The notes beneath the pieces were generated by a model. It was not told the origin of the DNA. It saw only the letters and a program-made list of their open reading frames with translations, and did not search any database. Shown here in pieces: positions 7,231 through 16,069 of a DNA stretch of 64,000 bases. Origin of the DNA: Rhodococcus maanshanensis NBRC 100610 (GTDB lineage Bacteria; Actinomycetota; Actinomycetes; Mycobacteriales; Mycobacteriaceae); contig NZ_BCXA01000013.1 of the NCBI RefSeq assembly GCF_001894865.1, positions 62,001 to 126,000 on the forward strand, written 5' to 3'. How positions within the stretch are numbered: the stretch's first letter is position 1; every line of letters begins with the position of its first letter. Position numbers and translations under genes: made by a program.

Positions 7231-8379
7231 ATGCGTGAAAAGCGATCCTTCCGTCCGCTGCTCCCCAGCCGATCCGCCAACCCCTCGAGCGATCTGATCG
7301 TCCCCGAGCATTCGATGGCACCGCACCCGACGCCGCCCACCCTGGCGGTGATGCCGGTGGAGGCAAGCGTGGTCAACAGCGCGGTCTACCGCGACGGCGC
7401 CCGGATCGAGACCCCCGCCAGCCTGGCCGAGGCGCTGCGCAGCCTTCCCGACGAGACGTCCATGGCGTGGATCGGGATGTACCGTCCGGACGAGGAGCAG
7501 CTCCAGGCCGCCGCCAAGCAGTTCGGGCTGCACGAGCTGGCGGTCGAGGACGCCATCGTCGCGCATCAGCGACCCAAGCTCGAGCGCTACGGTGACACCC
7601 TGTTCGTGGTGCTGCGCGCCGCCCGCTACCTGGACGAGTCCGAGCGGGTCGACTTCGGCGAACTGCACGTCTTCTGCGGCCCGACGTTCGTGATCACGGT
7701 GCGGCACAGCGAATCGCCGGACCTGTCCGCGGTGCGCAGACGAATGGAGAACGACCCGGAGCTGCTCAAGCTCGGTCCGGAGGCGGTGCTCTACGCGATC
7801 CTGGACGCGGTGGTCGACGGGTACGCCCCGGTCGTCGCCGGACTGCAGAACGACATCGACGAGATCGAGACCGAGGTCTTCAGCGGCGACCCGAAGGTGT
7901 CGCGACGCATCTACGAACTCTCCCGCGAGGTCATCGAGTTCCAGCGCGCCACCAAGCCGCTGCTCGACATGCTGCGGGGGCTGTCCGCAGGCTTCGAGAA
8001 GTACAACACCGACGAGGAACTGCAGAAGTACCTGCGCGACGTCACCGACCACGCCACCACGGTGGTCGAGCGGGCGGACGGGTTCCGGCAGCTGCTCGGC
8101 AACATCCTCACGGTGAACGCGACCCTGGTGTCGCAGACCCAGAACGAGGAGATGTCGGCGCTCACCCAGGCCAGCTACGCGCAGAACGAGGAGATCAAGA
8201 AGGTATCCGCGTGGGCGGCAATCCTGTTCGCCCCCACCCTGATCGGCACCGTCTACGGCATGAACTTCGACAGCATGCCGGAACTGCACTGGGTGGGCGG
8301 ATATCCGATGGCGCTGCTGATGATGGCGCTCACCTGTATCACCCTGTACACGATCTTCAAACGCCGCGGCTGGCTCTAG
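7231..8379 (+). CDS. corA: CorA family magnesium/cobalt transporter
   Basis: A 382-residue divalent cation channel subunit. A long alpha/beta cytoplasmic domain and coiled helices lead to the C-terminal membrane pair with the signature GMN at 343-345, a short periplasmic loop (FDSMPELHW) and the last helix ending in the basic tail KRRGWL. CorA forms a pentamer that conducts hydrated Mg2+ through the GMN filter. I chose the ATG at 7231; a GTG at 7201 would add ten residues and neither has a strong ribosome site. It is a single gene, convergent with the lipoprotein gene 6 bp away. Confidence 0.93.
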   Translation: MREKRSFRPLLPSRSANPSSDLIVPEHSMAPHPTPPTLAVMPVEASVVNSAVYRDGARIETPASLAEALRSLPDETSMAWIGMYRPDEEQLQAAAKQFGLHELAVEDAIVAHQRPKLERYGDTLFVVLRAARYLDESERVDFGELHVFCGPTFVITVRHSESPDLSAVRRRMENDPELLKLGPEAVLYAILDAVVDGYAPVVAGLQNDIDEIETEVFSGDPKVSRRIYELSREVIEFQRATKPLLDMLRGLSAGFEKYNTDEELQKYLRDVTDHATTVVERADGFRQLLGNILTVNATLVSQTQNEEMSALTQASYAQNEEIKKVSAWAAILFAPTLIGTVYGMNFDSMPELHWVGGYPMALLMMALTCITLYTIFKRRGWL

Positions 8380-8385
8380 CGGCGG

Positions 8386-8958
8386 CTACAGGTCGTCCGT
8401 GCAGACCGCGAACCTGCGCTCGTCGTAGACGAATCCACTAGGGGTGGAGCACTTCTCGACGTCGGTGACGTCGGTGATGATCTCCGCCACCCTGACACCC
8501 TCACGGGAGGGGGCCGCGCAGTCGATGTGGGTGGGCTGATCGTCGGCCAGCTCCATGCACCCACCGACCACCCAGTCGATGTCGAGGCAGAGCGCGCCCT
8601 GCTCGTTGCCCATCAGGGTCTCGTAGTAGTAGGAGTCTGCGTCGCTCACGCACTGTGCGTTGGTCGGCGCCTTCCCGATCACCTTGTAATTCGCAGGGGC
8701 CATGCCGCAGGGGGCCTTCACCACGTTCGCGTCGTCGACGGTGCCGCTCAGCTCGACGCACTCGCCGATCTCGACGTCGATGTCGACGCTGCCCCCGGCG
8801 TCCGCCCGCGGTACATCCGGCAAGAGGGTGTCGGACGCGACGCTGCCTGCCTCGGGTATCGCCCGACCGGTGACCTCGCTGCCGCAGGCACCGAGCGAGA
8901 GGGCGGCGAGCGTCAGTCCCGCGGCGGCGAGTCCGCGTTTGAGGCGGTTGTTCGTCAT
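8386..8958 (-). CDS. LppU/SCO3897-like lipoprotein
   Basis: A 190-residue lipoprotein. The N-terminus MTNNRLKRGL leads into a hydrophobic stretch and the lipobox LGAC with Cys25 as the lipidated residue. Six or so further cysteines (GECVEL, APCGMA, AQCVSD, ALCLD, GGCMEL, DCAAP) fit a disulfide-rich extracytoplasmic domain like that of LppU-type proteins, whose function is not established. The longer open frame reaching 9258 is rejected because the ATG at 8958 directly precedes the signal peptide. Confidence 0.8.
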   Translation of the reverse strand: MTNNRLKRGLAAAGLTLAALSLGACGSEVTGRAIPEAGSVASDTLLPDVPRADAGGSVDIDVEIGECVELSGTVDDANVVKAPCGMAPANYKVIGKAPTNAQCVSDADSYYYETLMGNEQGALCLDIDWVVGGCMELADDQPTHIDCAAPSREGVRVAEIITDVTDVEKCSTPSGFVYDERRFAVCTDDL

Positions 8959-9090
8959 ACGGCAATTAGAGCACCCGCCGCCGGTCCGGCCGCAGGTCGT
9001 CCCGTCGGGCACCGGGAAACACTCCCGCCGCCGGTGGGGCCGCCATACGCTGGTCGGGGAGTTTCCGTCACCGACGAGTGAGGAAGACCG

Positions 9091-9303
9091 ATGAGCGATC
9101 ACGTCTACAGCGTCACCGAGGTCGTGGGTTCCTCGAGCAAGGGGATCGACGACGCCATCGCGCAGGCAGTGGCCCGAGCGAGTTCGACCGTCCGCAATCT
9201 CGAGTGGTTCGAAGTGGTTGGCACCAGGGGGCACATCGTGGACGGCGCCATCGGGCACGTCCAGGTGACCCTCAAACTCGGGTTCCGGCTCGACGCCGAA
9301 TGA
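9091..9303 (+). CDS. dodecin family flavin-binding protein
   Basis: A 70-residue protein of typical dodecin length. It has the family pattern VYSVTEVVGSS, an amphipathic helix (SKGIDDAIAQAVARAS) and LEWFEVVGTRGHI, in which the Trp stacks on the flavin. Dodecins form hollow dodecamers that store flavin or CoA. A GAGGAAG ribosome site precedes the ATG. It is divergent from the lipoprotein gene. Confidence is high for the family; the ligand is not visible from sequence. Confidence 0.93.
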   Translation: MSDHVYSVTEVVGSSSKGIDDAIAQAVARASSTVRNLEWFEVVGTRGHIVDGAIGHVQVTLKLGFRLDAE

Positions 9304-9346
9304 GCGGGTGCCCGCGCGCCGACCGATGAGTTCCGGCTCCCCGCGG

Positions 9347-9394
9347 GGTCATAGTTACGGCAATGCTGTCCACGGCAGTGCCGTGACCATGACC
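9347..9394. promoter_or_regulatory. 16-16-16 inverted repeat before the hydrolase gene
   Basis: The left arm (GGTCATAGTTACGGCA) and right arm (TGCCGTGACCATGACC) match at 14 of 16 positions and are separated by 16 nt. The right arm ends 16 nt before the GTG at 9411. It could be an operator bound by a dimeric regulator or an RNA hairpin covering the 5' leader. Confidence 0.5.
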
Positions 9395-9410
9395 AAGCGG
9401 GAGGCAGGCG

Positions 9411-10178
9411 GTGGCGGGATATGTGCGGCTGGGGGACCTGAACACCTGGTACGACGAGCACGGCGAGGGCGAGCCGCTCGTGCTGCTGCACCCGGGCGGT
9501 GTCGATGCGCGCGCCTTCGGGCCGAACATCGACGGGTTGGCCCGCCGCTTTCGGCTGTTCACCCCCGAGCGTCGGGGGCATGGACACACGCCCGACGCCC
9601 CAGGCCCCATCACCTTCGACCTGATGGCCGAGGACACCATCGCGTTCCTCGAATCGGTTCCCGGCGCGCCTGTCCATCTGCTCGGCTGCAGTGACGGCGC
9701 CACCGTGGCCCTGCTGGTGGCCCTGCGCAGGCCCGACCTGGTCCGGCGGCTGGTATGTGTTGCGGGCGTCTTCCACCGGGACGGCTGGGCGCCGGGGGTC
9801 GTGGATGCGGACCAGCCATCGCCCGCCTTCCTCGCGGACATGTACGCCGAGGTGTCGCCGGACGGTGCCGGGCACTACCAGGTCGTTGCAGGGAAGCTGA
9901 ACCGGATGCACCTCGAGGAGCCGACGCTGACCGCGCACGACCTGCGGCGGGTCACCGGCCGGACGCTGGTGATGGTCGGCGACGACGACGAGGTGACCCT
10001 CGAGCACGCCCTCGCGCTGTACCGCGGCCTGCCCGATGCCGAGCTGGCGGTGGTGCCGGGCACCTCGCACGGCCTGCTGGTGGAGAAGCCCGAACTCTGC
10101 GACCGGATCATCCTGGACTTCCTGACCACCGATCCGGTGCCGACGATGGCGCCGATCCGACGGGTGCGCGGCGCATGA
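9411..10178 (+). CDS. alpha/beta hydrolase
   Basis: A 255-residue alpha/beta hydrolase. The oxyanion-hole region is LLHPGG (25-30), the nucleophile elbow GCSDG places Ser94, a likely acid lies in GDDDE and the His in GTSHG near residue 224. The substrate cannot be read from sequence. The start is GTG at 9411 with an upstream GGGAGG. Its stop overlaps the longest possible start of ligC, so the two may be co-transcribed, although no functional link to DNA repair is obvious. Confidence 0.85.
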   Translation: MAGYVRLGDLNTWYDEHGEGEPLVLLHPGGVDARAFGPNIDGLARRFRLFTPERRGHGHTPDAPGPITFDLMAEDTIAFLESVPGAPVHLLGCSDGATVALLVALRRPDLVRRLVCVAGVFHRDGWAPGVVDADQPSPAFLADMYAEVSPDGAGHYQVVAGKLNRMHLEEPTLTAHDLRRVTGRTLVMVGDDDEVTLEHALALYRGLPDAELAVVPGTSHGLLVEKPELCDRIILDFLTTDPVPTMAPIRRVRGA

Positions 10179-10252
10179 CGACTCCTGGAGGATCGGCGGC
10201 AGCCAGGGCGAGTTCCCTCGCCAATACCGGCCCGGTGCGCAAGTATGGGTGC

Positions 10253-11299
10253 GTGGAGCTGCCGCTGACCCCGCCCCTGCAACCGATGCTGGCGAAGGCC
10301 GCCCCTGCGGTCCCGACGCAGCCCGACGGCGAGGAGCCGGTGTGGTCCTACGAGCCGAAATGGGACGGATTCCGCGCCATCGCCTTTCGCGACGGCGACG
10401 AGGTGGTCCTGAGCTCCCGTAGCGGAAAGGACCTTGGCCGCTACTTTCCCGAGATGATCGCGGCGGTACGGGCCGAGCTGCCCGTCCGTTGCGTGCTCGA
10501 CGGGGAGCTGGTGGTGCCGCGCGAGGTCGACGGCCGCACCCGGCTGGACTGGGAGGCGTTGTCGGAACGGATCCACCCGGCCGAGAGTCGGGTCAGCCTG
10601 CTGGCCGAGCAGACTCCGTCGCAGCTGATCGGATTCGACATGCTCGCGCTGGGGGACGACGACCTGACGAAGCGGCCGTTCGGCGAGCGTCGCGACATCC
10701 TGCTCGACCATGTCGGCGGCGGACCGTCCTGCCACGTCACCACCGCCACCACCGACGCCGGGCTCGCCGAGGAGTGGTTCCATGCCTTCGAGGGCGCCGG
10801 GCTCGACGGTGTGGTCGCGAAGAAGCTTGCCGGGCACTATCTTCCGAACAAGCGCGAGATGATCAAGGTCAAGCATGCGCGGACCGCGGATTGCGTGGTG
10901 ATCGGGTACCGGCCGCACAAGAGCCAGCCGGGTATCGGATCCATGCTGCTGGGTCTCTACGACGGCGACGAGCTGCACATGATCGGCGGGGCCTCCGCGT
11001 TCACCGCGGCCAAGCGGATCGAGATGCTCGAGCTGCTGCAGCCCTACCGCGAGGGTGAGGACGTGGTGTACGACGGCGAGGCCAGCCGATGGTCGGCGGG
11101 AAAGGACCGCCAGTGGGTGCCACTGCGTCCCGAGCTGGTGGTGGAGGTGGCCTACGACCAGATGGAGGGCGACCGCCTGCGGCACGCCGCGCGGTTCCTG
11201 CGCTGGCGCCCCGACCGTGAGGCGCACGAATGCACCTACGAGCAACTGGAGGTCCCTGTGCGCTACGACCTGAGCGATGTGTTGGCGGGGGAGGACTGA
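10253..11299 (+). CDS. ligC: ATP-dependent DNA ligase, LigC type
   Basis: A 348-residue ligase without extra domains, matching mycobacterial LigC in length and order. Adenylation motif I is EPKWDGF with Lys36; FDMLALGDDD, DGVVAKK and MIKVKH follow, then an OB-fold half ending in MEGDRLRHAARFLRWRPDR. LigC seals nicks in an excision-repair pathway and can back up end joining. The GTG at 10253 starts the conserved ELPLTPPLQPMLAK block; an in-frame ATG at 10175 that overlaps the previous stop would add 26 unconserved residues. The stop overlaps the next ATG (ATGA-like), coupling it to the Prim-PolC gene. Confidence 0.9.
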   Translation: MELPLTPPLQPMLAKAAPAVPTQPDGEEPVWSYEPKWDGFRAIAFRDGDEVVLSSRSGKDLGRYFPEMIAAVRAELPVRCVLDGELVVPREVDGRTRLDWEALSERIHPAESRVSLLAEQTPSQLIGFDMLALGDDDLTKRPFGERRDILLDHVGGGPSCHVTTATTDAGLAEEWFHAFEGAGLDGVVAKKLAGHYLPNKREMIKVKHARTADCVVIGYRPHKSQPGIGSMLLGLYDGDELHMIGGASAFTAAKRIEMLELLQPYREGEDVVYDGEASRWSAGKDRQWVPLRPELVVEVAYDQMEGDRLRHAARFLRWRPDREAHECTYEQLEVPVRYDLSDVLAGED

Positions 11300-12348
11300 T
11301 GGCGGCGGCGAAGGCCCCGGCGCTGGAACTGGACGTGGACGGCATCGCGGTCCGGCTCTCGAGTCCCGACAAGATCTACTTCCCTCAGCTCGGTGCCGAG
11401 GGTGGCAGCAAGCGTGACCTGGTCGAGTACTACCGGACCATCGCCCTTTTCGACGGCGGGCGGTCCGGGATCATGACCGCCCTCCGGGACCGGCCCACCC
11501 ACCTGCAACGCTTCCCGGACGGCATCGAGGGCGAGGAGATCTACCAGAAGCGACTGCCCGCCAAGCGCCCCGAGTACCTGGACACCTGCACGGTCACCAA
11601 CCCCAACGGCCGCACGGCCGACGCGCTGCGGGTGCGGCACGCCGCCGACATCGTCTGGGCGGCACAGATGGGCAACGTCACCTTCCACCCGTGGCCGGTG
11701 CGGTGTACCGACCCGGACCGGCCCGACGAGCTGCGTATCGACCTGGATCCGCAGCCGGGCACCGGGTTCGAGGAGGCCAGGGCCGTCGCGGTGGACATCG
11801 TCGCGCCGCTGCTCGACGAATTGGGGCTGGTCGGGTTCCCGAAGACCTCCGGCGGCCGCGGGATCCACGTCTACGTGCGGATCGAACCGCAGTGGGACTT
11901 CATCGAGGTGCGCCGCGCGGCCATCGCGGTGGCCAGGGAGATCGAGCGCCGCGACCCCGCACGCGTGACCACCGCGTGGTGGAAAGAGGAACGCGGCGAA
12001 CGGATCTTCATCGACTTCAACCAGACGGCCAGGGACAAGACCGTCGCATCGGCCTATTCGGTCCGCAAGACGCCTCGGGCCACGGTGTCGACCCCGGTCA
12101 CCTGGGCGGAACTGCCGGACGTCGAGCCGGACGACTTCACCATCGCCACCGTGCCCGAACTGGTGGGCAGGCGCGGCGACCCGGCCGCCCGGATCGACGA
12201 TGTCGCGTACTCGCTGGACGCGCTGCTGGAGATGGCGGAGCGGGACGCGGCGAACGGGTTGGGCGACATGCCGTATCCGCCGCAGTACCCGAAGATGCCG
12301 GGCGAACCGAAGCGGGTGCAGCCGAGCAAGGACAGGGACCGGAAGTAG
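11299..12348 (+). CDS. Prim-PolC / LigD-type polymerase domain protein
   Basis: A 349-residue stand-alone member of the archaeo-eukaryotic primase superfamily, like mycobacterial Prim-PolC that is encoded beside ligC. The metal-binding aspartates are D148-x-D150 in RIDLDPQPG and D239 in IFIDFNQ, and SGGRGIHV (184-191) contacts the nucleotide. It adds ribonucleotides or deoxynucleotides to short gaps that LigC can seal. Start codon and ligC stop overlap, so the two are made together. The tail from about 325 is Pro/Lys-rich. Confidence 0.9.
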   Translation: MAAAKAPALELDVDGIAVRLSSPDKIYFPQLGAEGGSKRDLVEYYRTIALFDGGRSGIMTALRDRPTHLQRFPDGIEGEEIYQKRLPAKRPEYLDTCTVTNPNGRTADALRVRHAADIVWAAQMGNVTFHPWPVRCTDPDRPDELRIDLDPQPGTGFEEARAVAVDIVAPLLDELGLVGFPKTSGGRGIHVYVRIEPQWDFIEVRRAAIAVAREIERRDPARVTTAWWKEERGERIFIDFNQTARDKTVASAYSVRKTPRATVSTPVTWAELPDVEPDDFTIATVPELVGRRGDPAARIDDVAYSLDALLEMAERDAANGLGDMPYPPQYPKMPGEPKRVQPSKDRDRK

Positions 12349-12442
12349 CGTCACGCCGGCTTGAATCATCGAGAGACTTCGAGCACGAGGTATTAGGCTC
12401 CGAATCAGCTGTTCAGGCAAGCCACGAGCATCGGAGGATGCG

Positions 12443-13030
12443 ATGACGGAGAACCCTATCGTTGACAGCAACGAGGCAATGCTGCAGATCGGCAAGGACA
12501 TCTGGTGGCTGCTGCTCATCCGCGGCATCTTCGCCGTCCTCTTCGGCATCGTTGCGCTGGTCTGGCCGGGCGTGACCGTGTGGGCGATGGTGGTCGTGTT
12601 CGGCGTGTACGCGATCGTCGACGGCCTCGTCGAGGTGGTCCGGTCGATCCAGGCGCGCAAGATCGTCACCGGCTGGGTGTGGTGGCTGATCGGCGGCATC
12701 GTGTCCGTGGCCGCCGGTGTCGTGGCATTCGCGTGGCCCGAGGTCACCGTGCTGGTTGCCGTGTACGTGATCGGCTTCTGGGCGATCCTGGTCGGCATCC
12801 TCGAGATCATGGGCTCGTTCAAGGTGAAATCCGTGGGCGGACAGTGGGTGTGGCTCCTGGTCGCGGGCATCCTCGCGGTCCTGTTCGGGCTGCTGCTGGT
12901 CATCTTCCCGGTCGAGGGCGTCAGTAGCCTCGTCTGGCTGGTCGGCTTCTTCGCCATCATCTTCGGAATCGTGTTCGTGGCCGGTGCATTCCAGCTCCGC
13001 TCCGCCGCCAAGCGCGCGGGAGTGGTCTGA
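12443..13030 (+). CDS. hdeD: HdeD family membrane protein (DUF308)
   Basis: A 195-residue integral membrane protein with six predicted helices in three similar pairs, each pair with the VLFGIVALVWP / AGVVAFAWPEVT pattern of DUF308. HdeD proteins are linked to acid resistance in enteric bacteria; the actinobacterial role is not established. A good ribosome site (CGGAGGATGCG) precedes the ATG. The next gene begins 5 bp after its stop. Confidence 0.88.
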   Translation: MTENPIVDSNEAMLQIGKDIWWLLLIRGIFAVLFGIVALVWPGVTVWAMVVVFGVYAIVDGLVEVVRSIQARKIVTGWVWWLIGGIVSVAAGVVAFAWPEVTVLVAVYVIGFWAILVGILEIMGSFKVKSVGGQWVWLLVAGILAVLFGLLLVIFPVEGVSSLVWLVGFFAIIFGIVFVAGAFQLRSAAKRAGVV

Positions 13031-13035
13031 CGGCC

Positions 13036-14247
13036 GTGAGTAGGCGTGGCGGTCGCTCCCGTCCGTCCGTTGGCGACGGGAGCGCACCGACCGAGATGCA
13101 CGTCGACGCCCGATTCCTGCCGTTGGCCGATCGGTTCTTCGCGATGTACCGGCAGCCGAACAACGGCGGCGGAGCGCTGACCGCCTATGTGAACGGCGAA
13201 CTGGTGCTCGACATCTGGGCCGGTTGGGCGGACCGTGACCGTCGCTGGCGGCGCGACACCGTCGCGTTGTCCTTCTCCACCGGCAAGGGTGTGGCGAGCA
13301 CGGTGCTGCACCGGCTCGCCGACAGAGGTGTCGTCGACTACGACGAACCGGTGGCGACCTACTGGCCGGAGTTCGCCTCGGCGGGCAAGGAGCGGATCAC
13401 GATCCGGGACATGCTCACCCACCGGGCGGGCCTGCACCGGGTCCGGGGCCTGGTCCCGGGCAAGACCGGGCTCCTCGACTACGACCGCGTGGTCGCCGCG
13501 CTCGCCGCGGCGCGGCCGGACCCGCGTCGGCTCAGCGGTCCCGGGTACCACGCGGTCACCTACGGATGGATCGTCGCCGAGACGGTGGCGCGGGTGACCG
13601 GCCGCGGCTTCACCGAGGTGGTGCGCGCCGAGATCGCGGAGCCGCTCGGCGTCGAGGAGTTCTGGTACCGGGTGCCGCCCGAGCACCGGCATCGGATCGC
13701 GAAGCTGTTCCCGCACCTCAGCCCCGGTGCGGTGTCCTGGGGCGTGGCCTCCTCGGTGATGACGCGGCTGCGCCCGTTCAACGGACTCGCGGAGGCGGGC
13801 ATGCCGGAGGGCTTCGACGAGCTGGTTCGCGACCCGATCGTGCACGACGCGGTGATGCCGGGCTGGAACGGCGTGTTCACCTCGCGTGCACTCGCGAAGA
13901 TGTACGCGGCGATCGCGAACGACGGCGTCATCGACGGCAGGCGCTTCCTCTCCTCCGACACCATCGAGCGGATGGGCGAGGTGCAGACCTTCGGACGCGA
14001 CTACGTGCTCGGCGCCAGGGTCAACTGGCGGCTCGGCTATCACCCGGTGTTCGTCGCGAACCGGTCCCAGCCGAGGGCCGCGTTCGGCCACTACGGGGTC
14101 GGGGGGTCGGGGGCGTATGCGGACCCGGAGACCGGCCTCGCCCTCGGTTTCGTCACCAATCGGATGGGCAACGCGATGACCGCGCTCGGCGACCTGCGCT
14201 TGGCCCGGCTCGGCGCGGTGGCGCAGAAGACGGTGCGCGGTCGCTAG
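13036..14247 (+). CDS. serine hydrolase, beta-lactamase/class C-like esterase
   Basis: A 403-residue protein of the beta-lactamase-like esterase family. The S-x-x-K motif is S81-T-G-K84, the catalytic Tyr is Y176 in AVTYGW and the third box is the HYGVGGSG region near residue 355. No signal peptide is visible, which fits the intracellular LipE/EstB-type enzymes that cleave short esters or lactones. The GTG at 13036 lies 5 bp after the hdeD stop. Its physiological substrate is unknown. Confidence 0.85.
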   Translation: MSRRGGRSRPSVGDGSAPTEMHVDARFLPLADRFFAMYRQPNNGGGALTAYVNGELVLDIWAGWADRDRRWRRDTVALSFSTGKGVASTVLHRLADRGVVDYDEPVATYWPEFASAGKERITIRDMLTHRAGLHRVRGLVPGKTGLLDYDRVVAALAAARPDPRRLSGPGYHAVTYGWIVAETVARVTGRGFTEVVRAEIAEPLGVEEFWYRVPPEHRHRIAKLFPHLSPGAVSWGVASSVMTRLRPFNGLAEAGMPEGFDELVRDPIVHDAVMPGWNGVFTSRALAKMYAAIANDGVIDGRRFLSSDTIERMGEVQTFGRDYVLGARVNWRLGYHPVFVANRSQPRAAFGHYGVGGSGAYADPETGLALGFVTNRMGNAMTALGDLRLARLGAVAQKTVRGR

Positions 14248-14271
14248 TGCACCGCCGGGCCGCTGGATGCG

Positions 14272-14300
14272 GTGATCCGCCTGGCTGAGAGGCGGATCAC
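14272..14300 (+). terminator. hairpin after the serine hydrolase gene
   Basis: A perfect 10-bp stem (GTGATCCGCC / GGCGGATCAC) with a 9-nt loop sits 24 nt beyond the stop. There is no T-run, so it may be a Rho-independent terminator of the actinobacterial type or only an RNA 3' stabiliser. Up to 14465 I see no gene. Confidence 0.5.
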
Positions 14301-14465
14301 CTACCGGGGTGGGAACCCGTGCGACCTGGGACGGAGCCGTGCGACCGGGCTGTCTGGGCGGAGTGGCACCTGGCCAACGGCGAACCTGTTGTGTCTACTG
14401 GAATCGGCGAAGCCTGCTAATGCGGGATTCGCAGATTTCTCCTGCAGTCGGATGATGGGACTTGA

Positions 14466-15395
14466 ATGCGCAAGATCGAGACCGGGAGCACCAGTCGTCG
14501 GCGCTGGGCAAATCGGGTCGCGACGGCCCTGATCGGTGCCGCGGCCGCAGGCACGGCGCTGGTCGTTCCGGCGCAGGCGGTACCGCTGTTTCCCGGCGGC
14601 CCAGACATCGCCCTGCCCACCCTCCCCGGCCTACCGGCGCCAGCCGCGCCCCTCGCGCCGCAGGCTCCGGCGGAGCCGCAGGTGGGGCCGGCCAACTTCT
14701 CCGCGCCGAGCCTGAACCCGTCCGAGGGCGAGGTTGTCGGCGTCGCGCAGCCCATCATCATCCGGTTCGACGAGGCCATCGACGACCGCGCCACCGCGGA
14801 GCGGGCCATCAAGATCAGCAGCAGCCCGAAGGTCGACGGTTCGTTCTACTGGATCAACAACAGCCAGGTGCGGTGGCGGCCGACCGAGTTCTGGCCGGCT
14901 GGCACCGACGTCGTGGTCGAGGCGGGCGGGGCGCGCTCCGCCTTCCACATCGGCGACGCGCTGGTGGCCACCGCCGACGACAACACCAAGGAGATCACCA
15001 TCACCCGCAACGGTGAGGTGGTCAAGACGATGCCGACCTCGATGGGCAAGACCGGCCACGAGACCCCGAACGGCACCTACATCGTCGGCGAGCAGTTGCG
15101 CGACATGTACATGGACTCGTCCACCTACGGTGTCCCGATCGACGCGCCGGAGGGCTACCGGACCTACGTCGAATACGCGACCCGCATCTCCAACAGCGGC
15201 ATCTTCGTGCACGCCGCGCCGTGGTCGGTGAACCAGCAGGGCAGCACCAACACGAGCCACGGCTGCCTGAACGTGAGCACCGAGGACGGCAAGTGGTTCT
15301 TCGAGAACGCGAAGAAGGGCGACCCGGTGATCGTGACGAACACCAGCGGCGGGACGCTCGACGGCTCCGACGGGCTGGGGGACTGGAACCGGTAG
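14466..15395 (+). CDS. L,D-transpeptidase with N-terminal Ig-like domain
   Basis: A 309-residue exported peptidoglycan cross-linker. The signal peptide ends in A-Q-A at 38, followed by a Pro-rich linker (39-75), a bacterial Ig-like domain (about 78-165) and the YkuD catalytic domain with His249 in FVHAAPW and Cys267 in SHGCLNVS. It makes 3-3 cross-links, the dominant type in mycobacteria, and Ldt enzymes with this layout resist most penicillins. It has one visible Ig-like domain, against two in LdtMt2. It stands alone and ends at a bidirectional hairpin. Confidence 0.92.
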   Translation: MRKIETGSTSRRRWANRVATALIGAAAAGTALVVPAQAVPLFPGGPDIALPTLPGLPAPAAPLAPQAPAEPQVGPANFSAPSLNPSEGEVVGVAQPIIIRFDEAIDDRATAERAIKISSSPKVDGSFYWINNSQVRWRPTEFWPAGTDVVVEAGGARSAFHIGDALVATADDNTKEITITRNGEVVKTMPTSMGKTGHETPNGTYIVGEQLRDMYMDSSTYGVPIDAPEGYRTYVEYATRISNSGIFVHAAPWSVNQQGSTNTSHGCLNVSTEDGKWFFENAKKGDPVIVTNTSGGTLDGSDGLGDWNR

Positions 15396-15413
15396 CGGAA
15401 TCCGCACCGCCCA

Positions 15414-15452
15414 CGATGCGCGCACGATCACCCGGTGATCGTGCGCGCATCG
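15414..15452. terminator. near-perfect 39-bp palindrome, bidirectional terminator
   Basis: The arms 15414-15432 and 15434-15452 (19 bp each, beginning CGATGCGCGCACG) are perfectly complementary around a single C. It lies between two converging genes, so termination of both is the simplest reading. A protein-binding role cannot be excluded. Confidence 0.7.
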
Positions 15453-15468
15453 TTCGTATGGGGCCCGG

Positions 15469-16047
15469 CTACCGGTCGGGGCTGGTGATACGGGCAACCG
15501 TCAGGTCGATGGACTCGATCGCGTCGGTACGCGAATAGCCCTCGGTGTTGAAGCTCTCCCACCCGGTGAGCAGGCACCACCACAGCATCCGGCGAATCCA
15601 GCGGACCTTGAGCGCCGAGGAGAAGGTGCCGTCGGCCTGGCCGCGTTCGATCAGGTCGAGCAGCGGTGCGTCGGCCGCGCCGAGGCCCTCCCAGAATGCC
15701 GCGTGCGACAGCGCCTGCGGGTCGCCGAAGAAGAGCGAGAGCAGGGGCCCGAGGTCGAAGCACTCGTGGCTCATCCGGCGCAGTGCCGCATCCGCGGGGC
15801 CCTCGGTGGGCCGGGACCGTTCCAGTGCCGCGCGGAGCTTGTCGAGGGCGTCCTCGCCGAGGGCGCGGATCAGATCGATGCGCTCCGGGTAGTAGCGGTG
15901 CAGGGTGCTGCGGCCCACCTCGGCCTCCGCGGCGATCTCGCTGAGGGACGCGGCCGAGTTCTTGCCGAGCACGTCGACGGCCGCGTCGAGGATGGCACGG
16001 CGGGTGCGCGCCTTGGTGCCCGATTCGGGGACGGTGTCGGTCGACAT
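15469..16047 (-). CDS. TetR family transcriptional regulator
   Basis: A 192-residue regulator. The DNA-binding domain is at about 13-60 (RRAILDAAVDVLG, SLSEIAAEAEVGRSTLHRYYP) and the variable C-terminal ligand domain contains several Trp residues. It is divergent from the ABC exporter gene with a 79-bp shared region that carries repeated GTTCC half-sites, so it probably represses the exporter and itself. The inducing ligand is unknown. Confidence 0.9.
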   Translation of the reverse strand: MSTDTVPESGTKARTRRAILDAAVDVLGKNSAASLSEIAAEAEVGRSTLHRYYPERIDLIRALGEDALDKLRAALERSRPTEGPADAALRRMSHECFDLGPLLSLFFGDPQALSHAAFWEGLGAADAPLLDLIERGQADGTFSSALKVRWIRRMLWWCLLTGWESFNTEGYSRTDAIESIDLTVARITSPDR

Positions 16048-16069
16048 GTCCTCACGGTAGCAGTGGATT

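Noticed and set aside
11263..14091. Very long minus-strand open frame (942 codons) opposite ligC, the polymerase, hdeD and the serine hydrolase genes
   Set aside because: It is the antisense shadow of four well-supported genes and has no recognisable domain. Strong third-position G/C bias produces such frames throughout the window.
14300..14465. Cyclic-di-AMP riboswitch before the L,D-transpeptidase gene
   Set aside because: Cell-wall genes in actinobacteria often have one, but the order of conserved blocks is not present here.
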